64,000 bases of DNA from Methanohalobium evestigatum Z-7303 (GCF_000196655.1 NC_014253.1:2063423-2127422), one strand, 5' to 3'. Positions 42,817-52,162 are shown, counted from the first letter of the stretch. The notes: generated by a model not told the origin, from the letters alone. Numbers and translations: made by a program.

Positions 42817-43296
42817 ATGACAAATGTTGTTGAAGCATTAGTTCCAGGAGGTAAAGCAACACCTGGACCACCACTGGGTCCTGCACTTGGACCGTTGGGA
42901 ATCAATATAAAAGATGTAATAGCACAGATAAACGAGAAAACAAAAGAATACAACGGAATGGATGTTCCTGTAAAAGTCATCGTAGATGATGATAAAAATG
43001 TTGAAGTTGAAGTAGGAACACCACCCACATCTGCGCTGATTATGAAAGAAGTGGGAATTGAGAAGGGTACAGGAGACACCTACAATGTTGTTGGTAACCT
43101 ATCAATGGATCAGATAATGAAGATTACACGCCTTAAAAGAGAGGATGTTCTTTCATATTCATTTAAGAATGCTATGAAAGAGATAGTGGGTACCTGTGTT
43201 CCTATCGGTGTTACAGTTGAAGGTATGAGCCCGAAAGATTGTCAAAAAGCTATTGATCAGGGCAAATTTGATGATACTATAGAAGCCGAAGGATAA
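42817..43296 (+). CDS. rpl11: Large ribosomal subunit protein uL11
   Basis: 159 residues. PGGKATPGPPLGPALGPLGINIKDV (residues 10-34) is the Pro-rich L11 N-terminal element contacting the GTPase-centre rRNA. The C-terminal domain has KEIVGTCVPIGVTVEGMSPKD. Part of the GTPase-associated centre with the L10/L12 stalk encoded downstream. SD GGTGAT five bases before the ATG. Confidence 0.96.
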   Translation: MTNVVEALVPGGKATPGPPLGPALGPLGINIKDVIAQINEKTKEYNGMDVPVKVIVDDDKNVEVEVGTPPTSALIMKEVGIEKGTGDTYNVVGNLSMDQIMKITRLKREDVLSYSFKNAMKEIVGTCVPIGVTVEGMSPKDCQKAIDQGKFDDTIEAEG

Positions 43297-43320
43297 TTGA
43301 CCGTAAAGTTTAAAAGAATT

Positions 43321-43436
43321 GCTTAAATACTGTAGAATCTATTATAGTAAATAGAGATAGATATCATATCTATTTCTCTATTGTTTTACAAACCGTAGGA
43401 GACCGAAACGGTCAAAATTACTACGGGAGGGTAGAA
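43321..43436 (+). promoter_or_regulatory. rpl1 promoter and L1-binding autoregulatory leader
   Basis: GCTTAAATAC (43321-43330) is a good TATA box, with transcription expected near 43348. A long inverted repeat covers 43349-43383. Just before the start codon CCGTAG (43393-43398) pairs with CTACGG (43421-43426) and encloses GACCG-AAA-CGGTC (43401-43413). This leaves an asymmetric internal loop with GA on one side and AAAATTA on the other, the form of L1-binding sites in ribosomal protein mRNAs and 23S rRNA. The 3' half of the stem runs straight into the SD GGGAGGG, so protein L1 bound here would block initiation. Confidence 0.7.
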
Positions 43437-44078
43437 ATGGCAGATCAAAGTACAATAGATGCTGTTAATAAATTATTGGAAGAATCACCAAACCGCAATT
43501 TTCCTGAAAGTGTGGATTTGGCGATTAACCTAAAAAACCTTGACTTAAGTAAACCCCATAACCGGGTCGATAAAGAAATCTCGTTGCCTCATGGTTTGGG
43601 TAAATCAAGAAATGTATGTGTTTTTGCTAAAGGAGAAGTAGGTCTTAAAGCAAAAGATGCAGGTGCAAAGTACGTTTTTTCAGACGAAGATATTGATGAC
43701 CTCGCATCTGACAAAAAGAGGGCTAAAAGCCTGGCAAAAGAATGCGACCTCTTTATTGCAGAAGCCCAGTATATGCCAACCATAGGTAAAGCACTGGGAA
43801 CTGTTTTGGGTCCCAGAGGAAAAATGCCGACTCCTTTGACTCCAAATAAAGACGTCTCCGAACTTATCAAAAGTGCACAAAACACAGTTCATGTAAGGTC
43901 AAAGGATAACCCAAGTTTCCACGTTTCAGTAGGACAAAGAAACGAAGAGCCAGACAAACTGGCTGATAATATTGATGCTGTTATAAGTGGAGTTGAAAAC
44001 TCGTTGGAAAAAGGAAGACAGAATTTAAGGTCGGTTTATGTTACTACTACCATGGGTAGTTCTGTGAAGGTGGTATGA
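43437..44078 (+). CDS. rpl1: Large ribosomal subunit protein uL1
   Basis: 213 residues. Motifs MPTIGKALGTVLGPRGKMPTPL (near 115-136) and DNIDAVISGVENSLEKGRQNLRSVYVTTTMGSSVKV at the end define L1. It forms the mobile E-site stalk that moves deacylated tRNA and is also a translational repressor of its own operon in archaea and bacteria. The leader just upstream contains the matching target structure. Its stop overlaps the start of rpl10 (ATGATGG), coupling the two. Confidence 0.95.
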   Translation: MADQSTIDAVNKLLEESPNRNFPESVDLAINLKNLDLSKPHNRVDKEISLPHGLGKSRNVCVFAKGEVGLKAKDAGAKYVFSDEDIDDLASDKKRAKSLAKECDLFIAEAQYMPTIGKALGTVLGPRGKMPTPLTPNKDVSELIKSAQNTVHVRSKDNPSFHVSVGQRNEEPDKLADNIDAVISGVENSLEKGRQNLRSVYVTTTMGSSVKVV

Positions 44079-45118
44079 TGGAGGCAACAGCGGAGGAAGT
44101 ACATCACACTGAGCATGTGCCTCAATGGAAAATTGAAGAAGTTGAGGATATTAAAAACCTTATCCAGTCATATTCATTATTCGGAATCGTTAGCATAAGC
44201 GGTATTCCTGCAAAACAGCTACAGGTCATGCGAAGAGAACTTAAGGACATAGCTGTTTTGAAAGTATCCAGAAATACCCTCGTAACAAGGGCACTGGAAA
44301 AGGCCGGTGGAACTGCTAAGGATTTAGAAGATTATGTTGATGCACAGATAGGACTTATATTTACAAATGAAAATCCGTTCAAGATTTACAAAATACTTGA
44401 AAAGAGTAAATCTCCTTCACCAATAAAACCCGGTGCAATAGCTCCCAAGGATATTGTTGTAGAAGAAGGTGCAACTGGATTCCCACCGGGACCAATTATC
44501 GGTGACCTACAATCTGTTGGTATACCGGCTGCAATAGATTCTGGTAAAGTCAGTATAAGTGAGACAACTACTGTTGCCAGAGAAGGAGATAAGGTGTCTC
44601 AAAAATTGGCAGCTATGTTGAATCGCCTTGAAATATATCCTGATGAAGTAGGACTTGATCTCAAGGCGACAACATATGAAGGTTCTATATTCACATCTGA
44701 TCAACTGGCAATAGATGTAGACCAATACTTCTCTGACTTTACAACAGCAGTACGTCAGGCGTTTAATCTGTCTGTCAATGCCGCTTATCCGACAGCCGAA
44801 AATATCACAACTCTTATATCAAAAGGTGTGTCCGAGGCAAGAAACCTTGGTGTCAATGCAACCATTATAGAGCCACAGCTTATGGATACACACCTAAGTA
44901 AAGCATATTCACAGATGCTGTCGGTAGCACAGATTGTATATGATAAAGATGAAAATGCAGTTGATGATGATTTAAAACAAACACTTACATCGGCTGCAAC
45001 ATCCAAACAGGAAACAGAATCAGGACCAACAACTGAAGAGGAGACAAAAGAATCAGAAGAAGAGGAAGAAAGCGAAGAAGAGAGTGGCATGGCTGGACTT
45101 GGTTCACTCTTTGGCTAA
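44075..45118 (+). CDS. rpl10: Large ribosomal subunit protein uL10 (P0)
   Basis: 347 residues. N-terminal rRNA-binding domain (IEEVEDIKNLIQSYSLFGIVSI...), the archaeal/eukaryal insertion domain (about 110-185, ATGFPPGPIIGDLQSVGIPA), then spine helices for L12 dimers, and an acidic tail ending [20 protein letters not shown]. The last residues match the end of L12 ([11 protein letters not shown]), the element that recruits elongation factors. Stalk base protein. It overlaps rpl1 by four bases. A second start ATG lies three bases further on. Confidence 0.95.
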   Translation: MMEATAEEVHHTEHVPQWKIEEVEDIKNLIQSYSLFGIVSISGIPAKQLQVMRRELKDIAVLKVSRNTLVTRALEKAGGTAKDLEDYVDAQIGLIFTNENPFKIYKILEKSKSPSPIKPGAIAPKDIVVEEGATGFPPGPIIGDLQSVGIPAAIDSGKVSISETTTVAREGDKVSQKLAAMLNRLEIYPDEVGLDLKATTYEGSIFTSDQLAIDVDQYFSDFTTAVRQAFNLSVNAAYPTAENITTLISKGVSEARNLGVNATIIEPQLMDTHLSKAYSQMLSVAQIVYDKDENAVDDDLKQTLTSAATSKQETESGPTTEEETKESEEEEESEEESGMAGLGSLFG

Positions 45119-45236
45119 TCTTCCTTTATTCGGATAAAATTTAAAACTTAAAAACAAATTATAGTAATCATTGATTTACAAAATATTATATAATTTGACA
45201 ATGTAGTCTAACGCTAATAAAATATAGGTGATTTAA

Positions 45237-45557
45237 ATGGAATATATATATGCAGCACTTTTATTACACAACGCTGGAAAAGACATAACAGAAGATACAG
45301 TTAAAAATGTACTTGATGCAGCAGGCATAGAAGTCGATGATGCACGTGTAAAGGCACTTGTAGCCGCACTCGAAGATGTAGACATCGAAGAAGCAATGTC
45401 ACAGGCAGCTTTCGCAGCACCAGCTGCAGGAGGATCATCACCATCAGGCGAAAGTGGCGGTGCAGCTGAAGAATCCGCAGCTGAAGAAAAAGAAGAAGAG
45501 GAAGAAGAGGAATCCGAAGAAAGCGGAATGGCTGGACTCGGTGCACTCTTTGGCTAA
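45237..45557 (+). CDS. rpl12: Large ribosomal subunit protein P1/L12
   Basis: 106 residues. Helical N-terminal dimerisation domain ([45 protein letters not shown]), Ala/Gly hinge, acidic segment and factor-binding tail [11 protein letters not shown]. It is 118 bases after rpl10 with an apparent promoter of its own (TATTATATAATTT about 45182-45194) and SD AGGTGAT. A separate promoter fits the need for several L12 copies per ribosome. A clear terminator follows. Confidence 0.95.
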   Translation: MEYIYAALLLHNAGKDITEDTVKNVLDAAGIEVDDARVKALVAALEDVDIEEAMSQAAFAAPAAGGSSPSGESGGAAEESAAEEKEEEEEEESEESGMAGLGALFG

Positions 45558-45585
45558 ATCTGTCTGGAAAACAAGTAAGATTTTA

Positions 45586-45610
45586 CCTGCAAAATCCTTT
45601 GCAGGTTTTT
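45586..45610 (+). terminator. Terminator of the ribosomal stalk operon
   Basis: CCTGCAAA-ATCC-TTTGCAGG (45586-45605) is a perfect 8-bp stem followed by TTTTT and further T-rich DNA. It lies 28 bases after rpl12. Confidence 0.8.
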
Positions 45611-45957
45611 ATTTCTACTTTTAGCAACAGTTAGTTGCAGAATATTAAAGAAAATGTCGGTCTTATTTTGAGCTATCCCCTACTTAATTATGGAAGCTTG
45701 AGGAGAGCTCACTATAAAAATTTGTTTTAAACCAGATGGTGATAGGCTAGAATTATATACATGCAAACAAAAAAAACACCAGTTTTTAGAGTAACATTTG
45801 CAACTTTTTTGAATATTTGTCCTTCCATCGCCGTATTCACCTCTGATTTACTTTTAAAATAAATAATGCTACACTTCTAAATAAAAAATTATCGGTCATA
45901 CAAATTTGTAAGTTATTTATATACTCCCGAAACTCTATTTGTATAATGGTGATAGTT
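45611..45957. other. Gene-free region between the stalk operon and HIT gene
   Basis: About 350 bases. Only an unlikely 33-codon ORF (from about 45761) without an SD is present. GTTATTTATATAC at 45912-45924 is a TATA candidate for the HIT gene. Confidence 0.5.
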
Positions 45958-46371
45958 ATGGATTGTTTATTTTGTAAGATAATATCAGGTGAAATTCCAT
46001 CCAGCAAGGTTTATGAAGATGAATCTGTATACGCATTTCTTGATATAGCACCGTCGTCCATCGGGCATACACTGATTATGCCAAAAAAACATATAGAAAA
46101 TTTCAATGAAATGTCTCCTGAAGATGCGGCATCATTTTTTAAATCAGTTAACAAAATTGCAAAAGGTGTTGAAAAAGGAGTTTCTGCAGATGGTTCAAAT
46201 ATAGGGCTCAATAACGGCACAGTTGCAGGACAAGAAGTGCCGCATGTACATATCCATCTGATACCAAGATACGAAAGTGATGGGGGAGGAGGAATGAAAT
46301 CAATAGTTCACACAAACCCAGAAACTGATAATCTGGACGAAATTGCTGCCAGAATAAAAGATGCATTTTGA
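45958..46371 (+). CDS. HIT-family nucleotide hydrolase
   Basis: 137 residues. Zinc-type N-terminal CLFCKIISGEIPSSKVYEDE (residues 3-22) and the histidine triad VPHVHIHLIPRYESD (near 98) in the pattern HxHxHxx. Acts on nucleoside phosphoramidates or adenylated substrates. ATG 45958 is chosen because GGTGAT lies four bases before it; an ATG 12 bases upstream would include this SD in the coding region. The DUF-free neighbours give no functional hint. Convergent with the TPR gene. Confidence 0.92.
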   Translation: MDCLFCKIISGEIPSSKVYEDESVYAFLDIAPSSIGHTLIMPKKHIENFNEMSPEDAASFFKSVNKIAKGVEKGVSADGSNIGLNNGTVAGQEVPHVHIHLIPRYESDGGGGMKSIVHTNPETDNLDEIAARIKDAF

Positions 46372-46379
46372 TAATTATT

Positions 46380-47765
46380 TTATTTTACAAGTGATTTAAA
46401 ATCTTCACGGTTCTGTATTTTCTTAAAATCTGCATCTTTTTTTGCTCTTTCTTTATAATAACTGTCATATTCAATTGCAAATTTTAAATACAACAAAGCA
46501 CTGTCAGCATCATCTAATAACGAATATACACAGGACATATTGTACCATGCATTGGCATATTTTGGATTGATGTTTAAGGCTTTATCATAGGCTTTTAATG
46601 CTTTGTTATATTGACCCATATAGGTGTATATAAGCCCTTTACTGGTCAATGTCACTTCATCTTCGGGGTTTAGTTCCAGAGATTTGTTGTATGCTTCCAA
46701 AGCTTCATTATACATTTGCATTTTGGTTAATAAAAACCCTTTATTGTACCAGACAATTGATTTATTCGGGTTTAGTTCCAGAGATTTGTTGTATGCTTTC
46801 AGAGCTTCATCATATTTTCCAAACTCTTCAAGAATAGTACCCTTGTAAAACCATGCCAAATCATATTCTGGATTTAATTCCAGTGAATTATTGTAAGAAT
46901 CTAATGCTTTTTCACTATGCTCCTGTATTTTTAGAATATAGCCTTTCTTTGCCCAGAAATAGCCGCTTTCAGGGTTTAATTTGATTGCTCTGTTATAAGA
47001 TTGTAGAGCATCTTCATACAGGTTAAGTTTTTCCTGTACAATACCTTTGTAATCCCATGTTTCTTCATTATCTGGATTTATTGTGATAGCCTTGTTAAAG
47101 GCTTTGAGGGCATCTTCATACCTTTCAAGTTTGTTTAATGTATGTCCTTTATTAATCCATGCAGTTTCATTATCAGGATTTATTTCAAGGGCTTTGTCAT
47201 ATGATTCCAGTGCTTTTTCATATTTTTCCAAACCATCATATAATATACCTTTTTCAATCCAGATAAAATCATCTTCGGGGTTTAAATCACTGGCTTTTTT
47301 GAAAGTTTCCAGAGCCAGATCATAATGGTTGAGGTTTTTAAGTGATAATCCTTTACTTTTCCATGCGACACTGTCTTCAGGGCTAATTTTTGCGGCTTCA
47401 TCAAAAGCTTCTGTAGCCTCTTCATAACGTTCAAGAGCCGTTAAAGCAATGCCTTTTCCAATCCATCCAATATTATCATCAGGTTTGATGTCAACAACTT
47501 TGCTGAACGCTTCCAGTGCTTCTTCATGCTTTTCAAGTGTATTAAGTTCAAATCCTTTATTCTTCCATGCGGTTACGTCTCTGGGATTTAATTTTAGAGC
47601 CCTATTGAAAATATTTAGTGCATCTTTGTGTCTATTGGCGTACCTGTACAATTCGCCTTCTTTAACCAAACTTTTAGTTTTTCTGATTTTGTTAAGATAA
47701 AAGAACAAGGGAATTAATATAACAACAATCAGTAAAATAAGTATAATCTGTATATTCCCAATCAT
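46380..47765 (-). CDS. TPR-repeat protein with N-terminal membrane anchor
   Basis: 461 residues. An N-terminal hydrophobic helix (IQIILILLIVVILIPLFFYL) anchors it, followed by about twelve 34-residue tetratricopeptide repeats with consensus AWxxKGxxLxxLxxYEEALxAYxKALELNPxD. This is a superhelical scaffold for protein binding on the cytoplasmic face. Partners unknown. Several repeats are nearly identical in DNA, notably 46669-46699 and 46769-46799, so the array has recently expanded by duplication or is under gene conversion. Convergent with the HIT gene. Confidence 0.85.
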   Translation of the reverse strand: MIGNIQIILILLIVVILIPLFFYLNKIRKTKSLVKEGELYRYANRHKDALNIFNRALKLNPRDVTAWKNKGFELNTLEKHEEALEAFSKVVDIKPDDNIGWIGKGIALTALERYEEATEAFDEAAKISPEDSVAWKSKGLSLKNLNHYDLALETFKKASDLNPEDDFIWIEKGILYDGLEKYEKALESYDKALEINPDNETAWINKGHTLNKLERYEDALKAFNKAITINPDNEETWDYKGIVQEKLNLYEDALQSYNRAIKLNPESGYFWAKKGYILKIQEHSEKALDSYNNSLELNPEYDLAWFYKGTILEEFGKYDEALKAYNKSLELNPNKSIVWYNKGFLLTKMQMYNEALEAYNKSLELNPEDEVTLTSKGLIYTYMGQYNKALKAYDKALNINPKYANAWYNMSCVYSLLDDADSALLYLKFAIEYDSYYKERAKKDADFKKIQNREDFKSLVK

Positions 47766-47977
47766 AATATCCCTTTATAAATCCGGTTTCATCTAACCTC
47801 TAGGTATTATATAACTAACAAACACAATAGTTTCTGAAGTTGTAAAATAATATTATAATGATTCAATAAATATATTTTCATTCATGTATTATATAAAAAC
47901 CAGTAAGGTTGAAACATTATATCAGTTCTACCTACCAATTCTCTTATATAAACAGATAAACTACTACCATTATAAGG

Positions 47978-48940
47978 ATGAAATCTTTCAAAACCCCTTT
48001 ACAGGCATTCTGGCAGCTTAAAATTAGAAAAAGACCTTTTGTATTATCTCATGCCATAAATTCACAGTGCAACATGCGATGCAAGTTCTGTGAATACTGG
48101 AAGGAAGATAAAGTGGAAATGAGTACAGATGAAGTATTCAGAATGCTTGATGATGCAAAATCTTTCGGGATAGGGATTTACAATGCATGGACAGTTGAGC
48201 CGCTTTTAAGAGATGACCTTTCATCAATTCTTGAACATGCGCACCGTCTTGGTATGATGACATCTCTGATAACAAATGGAAAGCTTCTTGAAAAAAAACT
48301 TGATGAGCTGGAATACCTGGATTTGCTTTCTGTTTCTGTTGATGGGTTGGATAGTTATAAAGAAATAAGAGGTATTGATATTGAAACTATACTTCCTGGG
48401 ATAAAAAAGGCAAAAGAAAGGCTACCTCTTATGATTAATTGTGTTATCAGTGGTAAGAATCTGGATGATATTGTTGACCTGATAAATCTGGCAGATGAAC
48501 TTGGAGTCAAAATATCCTTTGAGCCCATGTATGAATTTGAAGGTATTTCAGAAGAGGTGTGGGATGAGTTCGGCATTAAGGATGTGGATAAGTATCAACG
48601 CACAGTTGACAAGATAATCCAGATGAAAAAACAGGGTTATCCAATAATCAATTCTTTAACCTATCTTAAAATGGTTAGAGATTTGGATATGGATTATAAA
48701 TGCCATGCTAATGATGTTATTCTAAATATAGCAGAGGATGGTACTATAGAGGATTGTAGGGTTCACAGAAATAAACTGGGTTATATAAATGAAGGGATAG
48801 AAAACGTCTGGAGCTCATCAAGACATAATGTAAGAGAAACTGCAAACCAATGTAGGGGTTGTCTGTTTTTTGGCTATGTTGAAAATAGTTTACTCTACGA
48901 ACTTAAACCTGAAGTAATGAAAAATTATGACTGGATGTGA
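47978..48940 (+). CDS. Radical SAM protein
   Basis: 320 residues. N-terminal CNMRCKFC motif (CxxxCxxC, near residue 31) for the SAM-binding 4Fe-4S cluster; after the barrel, a C-terminal part with CRVHRNKLGYINEGIENVWSSS and QCRGCLFFGY provides extra Cys as in SPASM/twitch-domain enzymes. The substrate is unknown. ATG is preceded by AAGG. It is not in an obvious operon; the gene after it is convergent. It resembles the HpnH/MoaA-like groups only in general form. Confidence 0.85.
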   Translation: MKSFKTPLQAFWQLKIRKRPFVLSHAINSQCNMRCKFCEYWKEDKVEMSTDEVFRMLDDAKSFGIGIYNAWTVEPLLRDDLSSILEHAHRLGMMTSLITNGKLLEKKLDELEYLDLLSVSVDGLDSYKEIRGIDIETILPGIKKAKERLPLMINCVISGKNLDDIVDLINLADELGVKISFEPMYEFEGISEEVWDEFGIKDVDKYQRTVDKIIQMKKQGYPIINSLTYLKMVRDLDMDYKCHANDVILNIAEDGTIEDCRVHRNKLGYINEGIENVWSSSRHNVRETANQCRGCLFFGYVENSLLYELKPEVMKNYDWM

Positions 48941-48944
48941 TCTG

Positions 48945-49730
48945 TTAATTTTTTAACAATTGAACATTTATTTTGTCATTTACATCGACGTTCAGTTTAT
49001 TTGCAGCATTACCCTTGTTAACTGAAACTTCAAAGAATCCACTGCTTGATATAAGGGCAATTAGTTCTTTCTCATTTACAAATCCATAGCTCTGCAGGAG
49101 AGGTATTGTTTTGTTGAATATCTTTAAATATGTTCCAAACTCAGCGAGTTTAAATATTGTTTCTGCAGGTATGTTGGTTATAATATTTCCAAAATCATCG
49201 ATATATATTATTCTACCTTCAACAGTATCGTTTTGCAATTTAGCTTTTCCAAAATCCAAATCAATATAATCATCAATTCTATGACCAACATTTTCGATAT
49301 TTAGACCATTTGAAATATGTGCTCCCACAGGGGCGAATATATCACGTCCGTGAAAAGTGGCCGAAATTTTAGAACCTGTCAAACTCTTGTTTGTAATATC
49401 AAAAACTTCAAAATTATTGTTTTCTATTTTACGTGCGGCAGGTATCATAAGCCCATTATCAGGTCCTACAAAATAGTGACCTCCTGCACGTATTGCAACA
49501 GGTCTGCGTTCTGTACCAACACCAGGGTCAACGACTCCGATATGGACGGTCCCTTCTGGGAAATATTCAACTATTGAATATAGAGAAAATGCACCTGTAT
49601 ATATGTCAGCTTGAGGTATTGAATGAGTGATGTCTACGATATCGACACTATCATTTATTTTTAAAATTACGCCTTTCATTGCGGCAGGATACAGTGAACC
49701 AAAATCAGTAAGAAGCGTAATAACCGCCAT
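48945..49730 (-). CDS. SAM hydroxide adenosyltransferase (DUF62)
   Basis: 261 residues. ITLLTDFG (4-11), DITHSIPQADIYTGAF, VVDPGVGTERRPVAIR (near 66) and the FVGPDNGLMIPAAR stretch (near 90) define the SAM-dependent halogenase/hydroxide adenosyltransferase fold; archaeal members cleave SAM to adenosine and methionine using water. The C-terminal beta-barrel is present (GRIIYIDDFGNIITNIP). No regulation seen. Divergent from no gene; convergent with the radical SAM gene. Confidence 0.87.
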   Translation of the reverse strand: MAVITLLTDFGSLYPAAMKGVILKINDSVDIVDITHSIPQADIYTGAFSLYSIVEYFPEGTVHIGVVDPGVGTERRPVAIRAGGHYFVGPDNGLMIPAARKIENNNFEVFDITNKSLTGSKISATFHGRDIFAPVGAHISNGLNIENVGHRIDDYIDLDFGKAKLQNDTVEGRIIYIDDFGNIITNIPAETIFKLAEFGTYLKIFNKTIPLLQSYGFVNEKELIALISSSGFFEVSVNKGNAANKLNVDVNDKINVQLLKN

Positions 49731-49810
49731 ATACCAAAGATTAGTCTGGTTTTATAAACAGTTATTGATTATTACAGTATAGAATAAATAAAAAAAGTAA
49801 GGTAAAAGCA

Positions 49811-51091
49811 TTACTTTGCAAGGTCGTAGTGCTGGTTTACAATTTTAAGAGCACAGAAGTCTCCGCACATAGTGCAGGCGTCTTCATCTTCTGGAGCTCT
49901 GTCATTTCTGATGGTTCTTGCAGTCTGGGAGTCAATGGCAAGACTGTACATTTTTTCCCAGTCAAGGTTGCAGCGTGCACGTGCCATATCAAGGTCATTG
50001 TCTCTTTTGCCAAGTTTTACCATGTCTCCTACATGAGCAGCAATCTTTGAGGCTTTGACACCCTCTCTTACATCATCAACGTTTGGAAGTGCAAGATGTT
50101 CTGCAGGGGTGACGTAACACAGGAAATCACATCCGGCTGCACTTGAAGCAGAGGCACCAATGGATGTAACAATATGGTCCTGTCCTGGTGCTACATCAGT
50201 GACCAGTGGTCCAAGCATATAGAATGGTCTGTTTCCGCTCATGGATTTCATGAGTTTGACATTGGTCTCGATTTCGTCCATTGGTACGTGACCAGGACCT
50301 TCAACTATTACCTGCACACCTTCGTTCTGCGCCTGCTCAGCAAGTTCAGTGTTTATAATCAATTCCTGAATTTGTGCTCTATCAGTAGCATCATGGACTG
50401 CACCTGCACGCATTCCATTGCCCATTGAGAGAACTACTTCGTGTTCTTTCAGGATTTCAAGCAAGTAATCAAATTCACTGTAGAGAGGGTTTTCTTTTTC
50501 ATTGTAAAGCATCCATGTACTCATGAATGCACCGCCTCTGGAACAGAGTCCTCCGTAACGGCCATGTTTTTTAAGCCTGTCCAGTGTGATGTTGTTAACT
50601 CCAGTGTGTATAGCCATGAAATTTGTACCAAGTTTTGCCTGTTCTTCGGTAGCTTTGAACAGGTCATCTTCGGTCATGTCAGTAATAGAACCGCGTTTTT
50701 GTGCAGCTTCTATGAATGCCTGATAGAGTGGTACAGACCCAACTGACAAGGATGTATTATCAACAACTTCTTTCCTTACCTCAAGGAAATCTCCGCCTGT
50801 ACCAAGTTCCATGAGAGTGTCTGCACCAGCTTCTTCTGCAGCTTTTGCTTTTTCAACCTCCAAACCTATGTTGGAAATATCGGATGATGAGCCGATAGAA
50901 GCATTCACTTTTGTTGAAAGCCCTTCACCAATTCCACAAAGTTTAACATCTCTGTAGGGAGAGGTGGGTATAACAATCCTTCCGTTGGCTATTCCTCTTC
51001 TTATATACTCAGGGTCAAGACCCTCTTTTTGTGCAACAACTTTCATTTCATCTGTTATTTTTCCATTGACTGCATCTTCTAATAGTGTCAT
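49811..51091 (-). CDS. thiC: Phosphomethylpyrimidine synthase ThiC
   Basis: Radical SAM enzyme that rearranges aminoimidazole ribonucleotide to the thiamine pyrimidine precursor. 426 residues, the shorter archaeal form without the N-terminal extension of bacterial ThiC. Motifs: NASIGSSSD (63-71), GTVNIT-like HTGVNNITLDRLKKHGR, SRGGAFMSTWML (near 184), EGPGHVPMDEIETNV (near 262) and the 4Fe-4S site CTMCGDFC near the C-terminus. SD GAGGTCT. The 5' region does not contain a recognisable TPP riboswitch. Confidence 0.95.
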   Translation of the reverse strand: MTLLEDAVNGKITDEMKVVAQKEGLDPEYIRRGIANGRIVIPTSPYRDVKLCGIGEGLSTKVNASIGSSSDISNIGLEVEKAKAAEEAGADTLMELGTGGDFLEVRKEVVDNTSLSVGSVPLYQAFIEAAQKRGSITDMTEDDLFKATEEQAKLGTNFMAIHTGVNNITLDRLKKHGRYGGLCSRGGAFMSTWMLYNEKENPLYSEFDYLLEILKEHEVVLSMGNGMRAGAVHDATDRAQIQELIINTELAEQAQNEGVQVIVEGPGHVPMDEIETNVKLMKSMSGNRPFYMLGPLVTDVAPGQDHIVTSIGASASSAAGCDFLCYVTPAEHLALPNVDDVREGVKASKIAAHVGDMVKLGKRDNDLDMARARCNLDWEKMYSLAIDSQTARTIRNDRAPEDEDACTMCGDFCALKIVNQHYDLAK

Positions 51092-51824
51092 AAGTAGACC
51101 TCATTAAAGTTAACTTTGTTATTGTTCGTTTCTATGCAAATATTTTATTTAAAACTTGTCAAAAAATATTCTTTAGTTTTAATCAAGTAAATTTGATTTA
51201 AAATTTATTGGTAATGAATTGCTATAGGAATATAAACAAATTCAGTTTCTTAAATCTTTGATAATGATTTGTTTAATATTGTATTATATAACTAAAAGGC
51301 TATTATAAAAATAAATAGTTCAGTTTAAATTTATAAAACTATTTAAGCAATAGTGATAACTCAAATTTTTCTGTAGTAAAAACCCAAAAAGGTATTATAT
51401 CTTGGGTTATATTATTGTTATAATAGTAGTTTAGTGGTATAATTTATATTATTAAACTACCAGTGATGAAGAAAGGTAACTGTTTGGAATATGTTTGTAT
51501 AATAGATCATTCCTCCCCTCTCTTCAATATAAAATAAGGATAAGAGGCATCGTAATATACATATGCCCCATAGTAAATAACCCACTCCCCAACCCGCATT
51601 GGATTGAGAGCCTCCCCTTGACTCTCAATCGCAGGTTTTCGGATCGAAAGAAAAACCACTAAAACTTTCGACCACGTATCCTTTCTAAGGTTGTAATCGT
51701 ATTTAACAAAAACGCTAACTAAAATTTAACAGCGTTGAAAATTTTAACGCCTTTAAATATTATACCGGTTTATTTAATATCAAACCCAATAAGTTTTTTA
51801 TCCTTTTATTTCTAAAAGGCTTGT
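51092..51824. other. Long gene-free region with inverted repeats
   Basis: 733 AT-rich bases with no gene. There is GTAGTTTA...TAAACTAC (51426-51460). A GC-richer patch at 51575-51640 has a C-rich run (51581-51595) and hairpin GATTGAGAG/CTCTCAATC (51602-51630). The string at 51506-51524 repeats that in the terminator at 35976-35994. CGAAAG...CTTTCG also occurs near 51645-51672. A transcribed RNA is possible but not shown. No THI-box sequence (CTGAGA with ACCTGATC) is seen upstream of thiC. Confidence 0.45.
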
Positions 51825-52154
51825 ATGAGGATATGGGATATACCTCCTGATAAATTATGCCGAAATCATTTACTTGGCGAACATAGAGAATTACATGCAT
51901 TGTGGTCGATAATTATTAACAACAAAAAGGCTTATTCTAATCATCCTGAAACTCTACGCTGGAAGGATAAACTTAGAGCCCTGCATTTGAGACATGAAAA
52001 ACTGGTCGAAGAAATGGATAAAAGAGGATATAATCATCAATCCCCACTTGATGTCAGGTTTGCTACAGGCAGTGATACACAAGATGAATTCATAGATTCT
52101 TATGAGAAGCAGGTAAAGATTTTGAAAGAAAAAAATTGCGGATGTAGTGTTTAA
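51825..52154 (+). CDS. Pyrimidine-dimer DNA glycosylase, T4 endonuclease V-like
   Basis: 109 residues of the Pyr_excise family. MRIWDIPPDKLCRNHLLGEHRELHALW (1-27) has the N-terminal region with Arg near position 2-3 and the HLLGEHREL helix holding the catalytic Glu; TRWKDKLRALHLRHEKLVEEMDKRGYNHQSPL follows. In T4 endonuclease V the N-terminal threonine amine forms the Schiff base; in these homologues processing of the Met would be needed, and Arg-2 replaces Thr, so chemistry may differ. Likely excises UV photoproducts. The tail has CGCSV. Confidence 0.82.
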   Translation: MRIWDIPPDKLCRNHLLGEHRELHALWSIIINNKKAYSNHPETLRWKDKLRALHLRHEKLVEEMDKRGYNHQSPLDVRFATGSDTQDEFIDSYEKQVKILKEKNCGCSV

Positions 52155-52162
52155 ATTTAAGC

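Noticed and set aside
45761-45862. 33-codon ORF before the HIT gene
   Set aside because: No SD, AT-rich composition, no recognisable features; open by chance.
51091-51300. Possible TPP riboswitch upstream of thiC
   Set aside because: No CTGAGA or ACCTGATC-type THI-box elements were found on the minus strand; the leader is plain AT-rich DNA.
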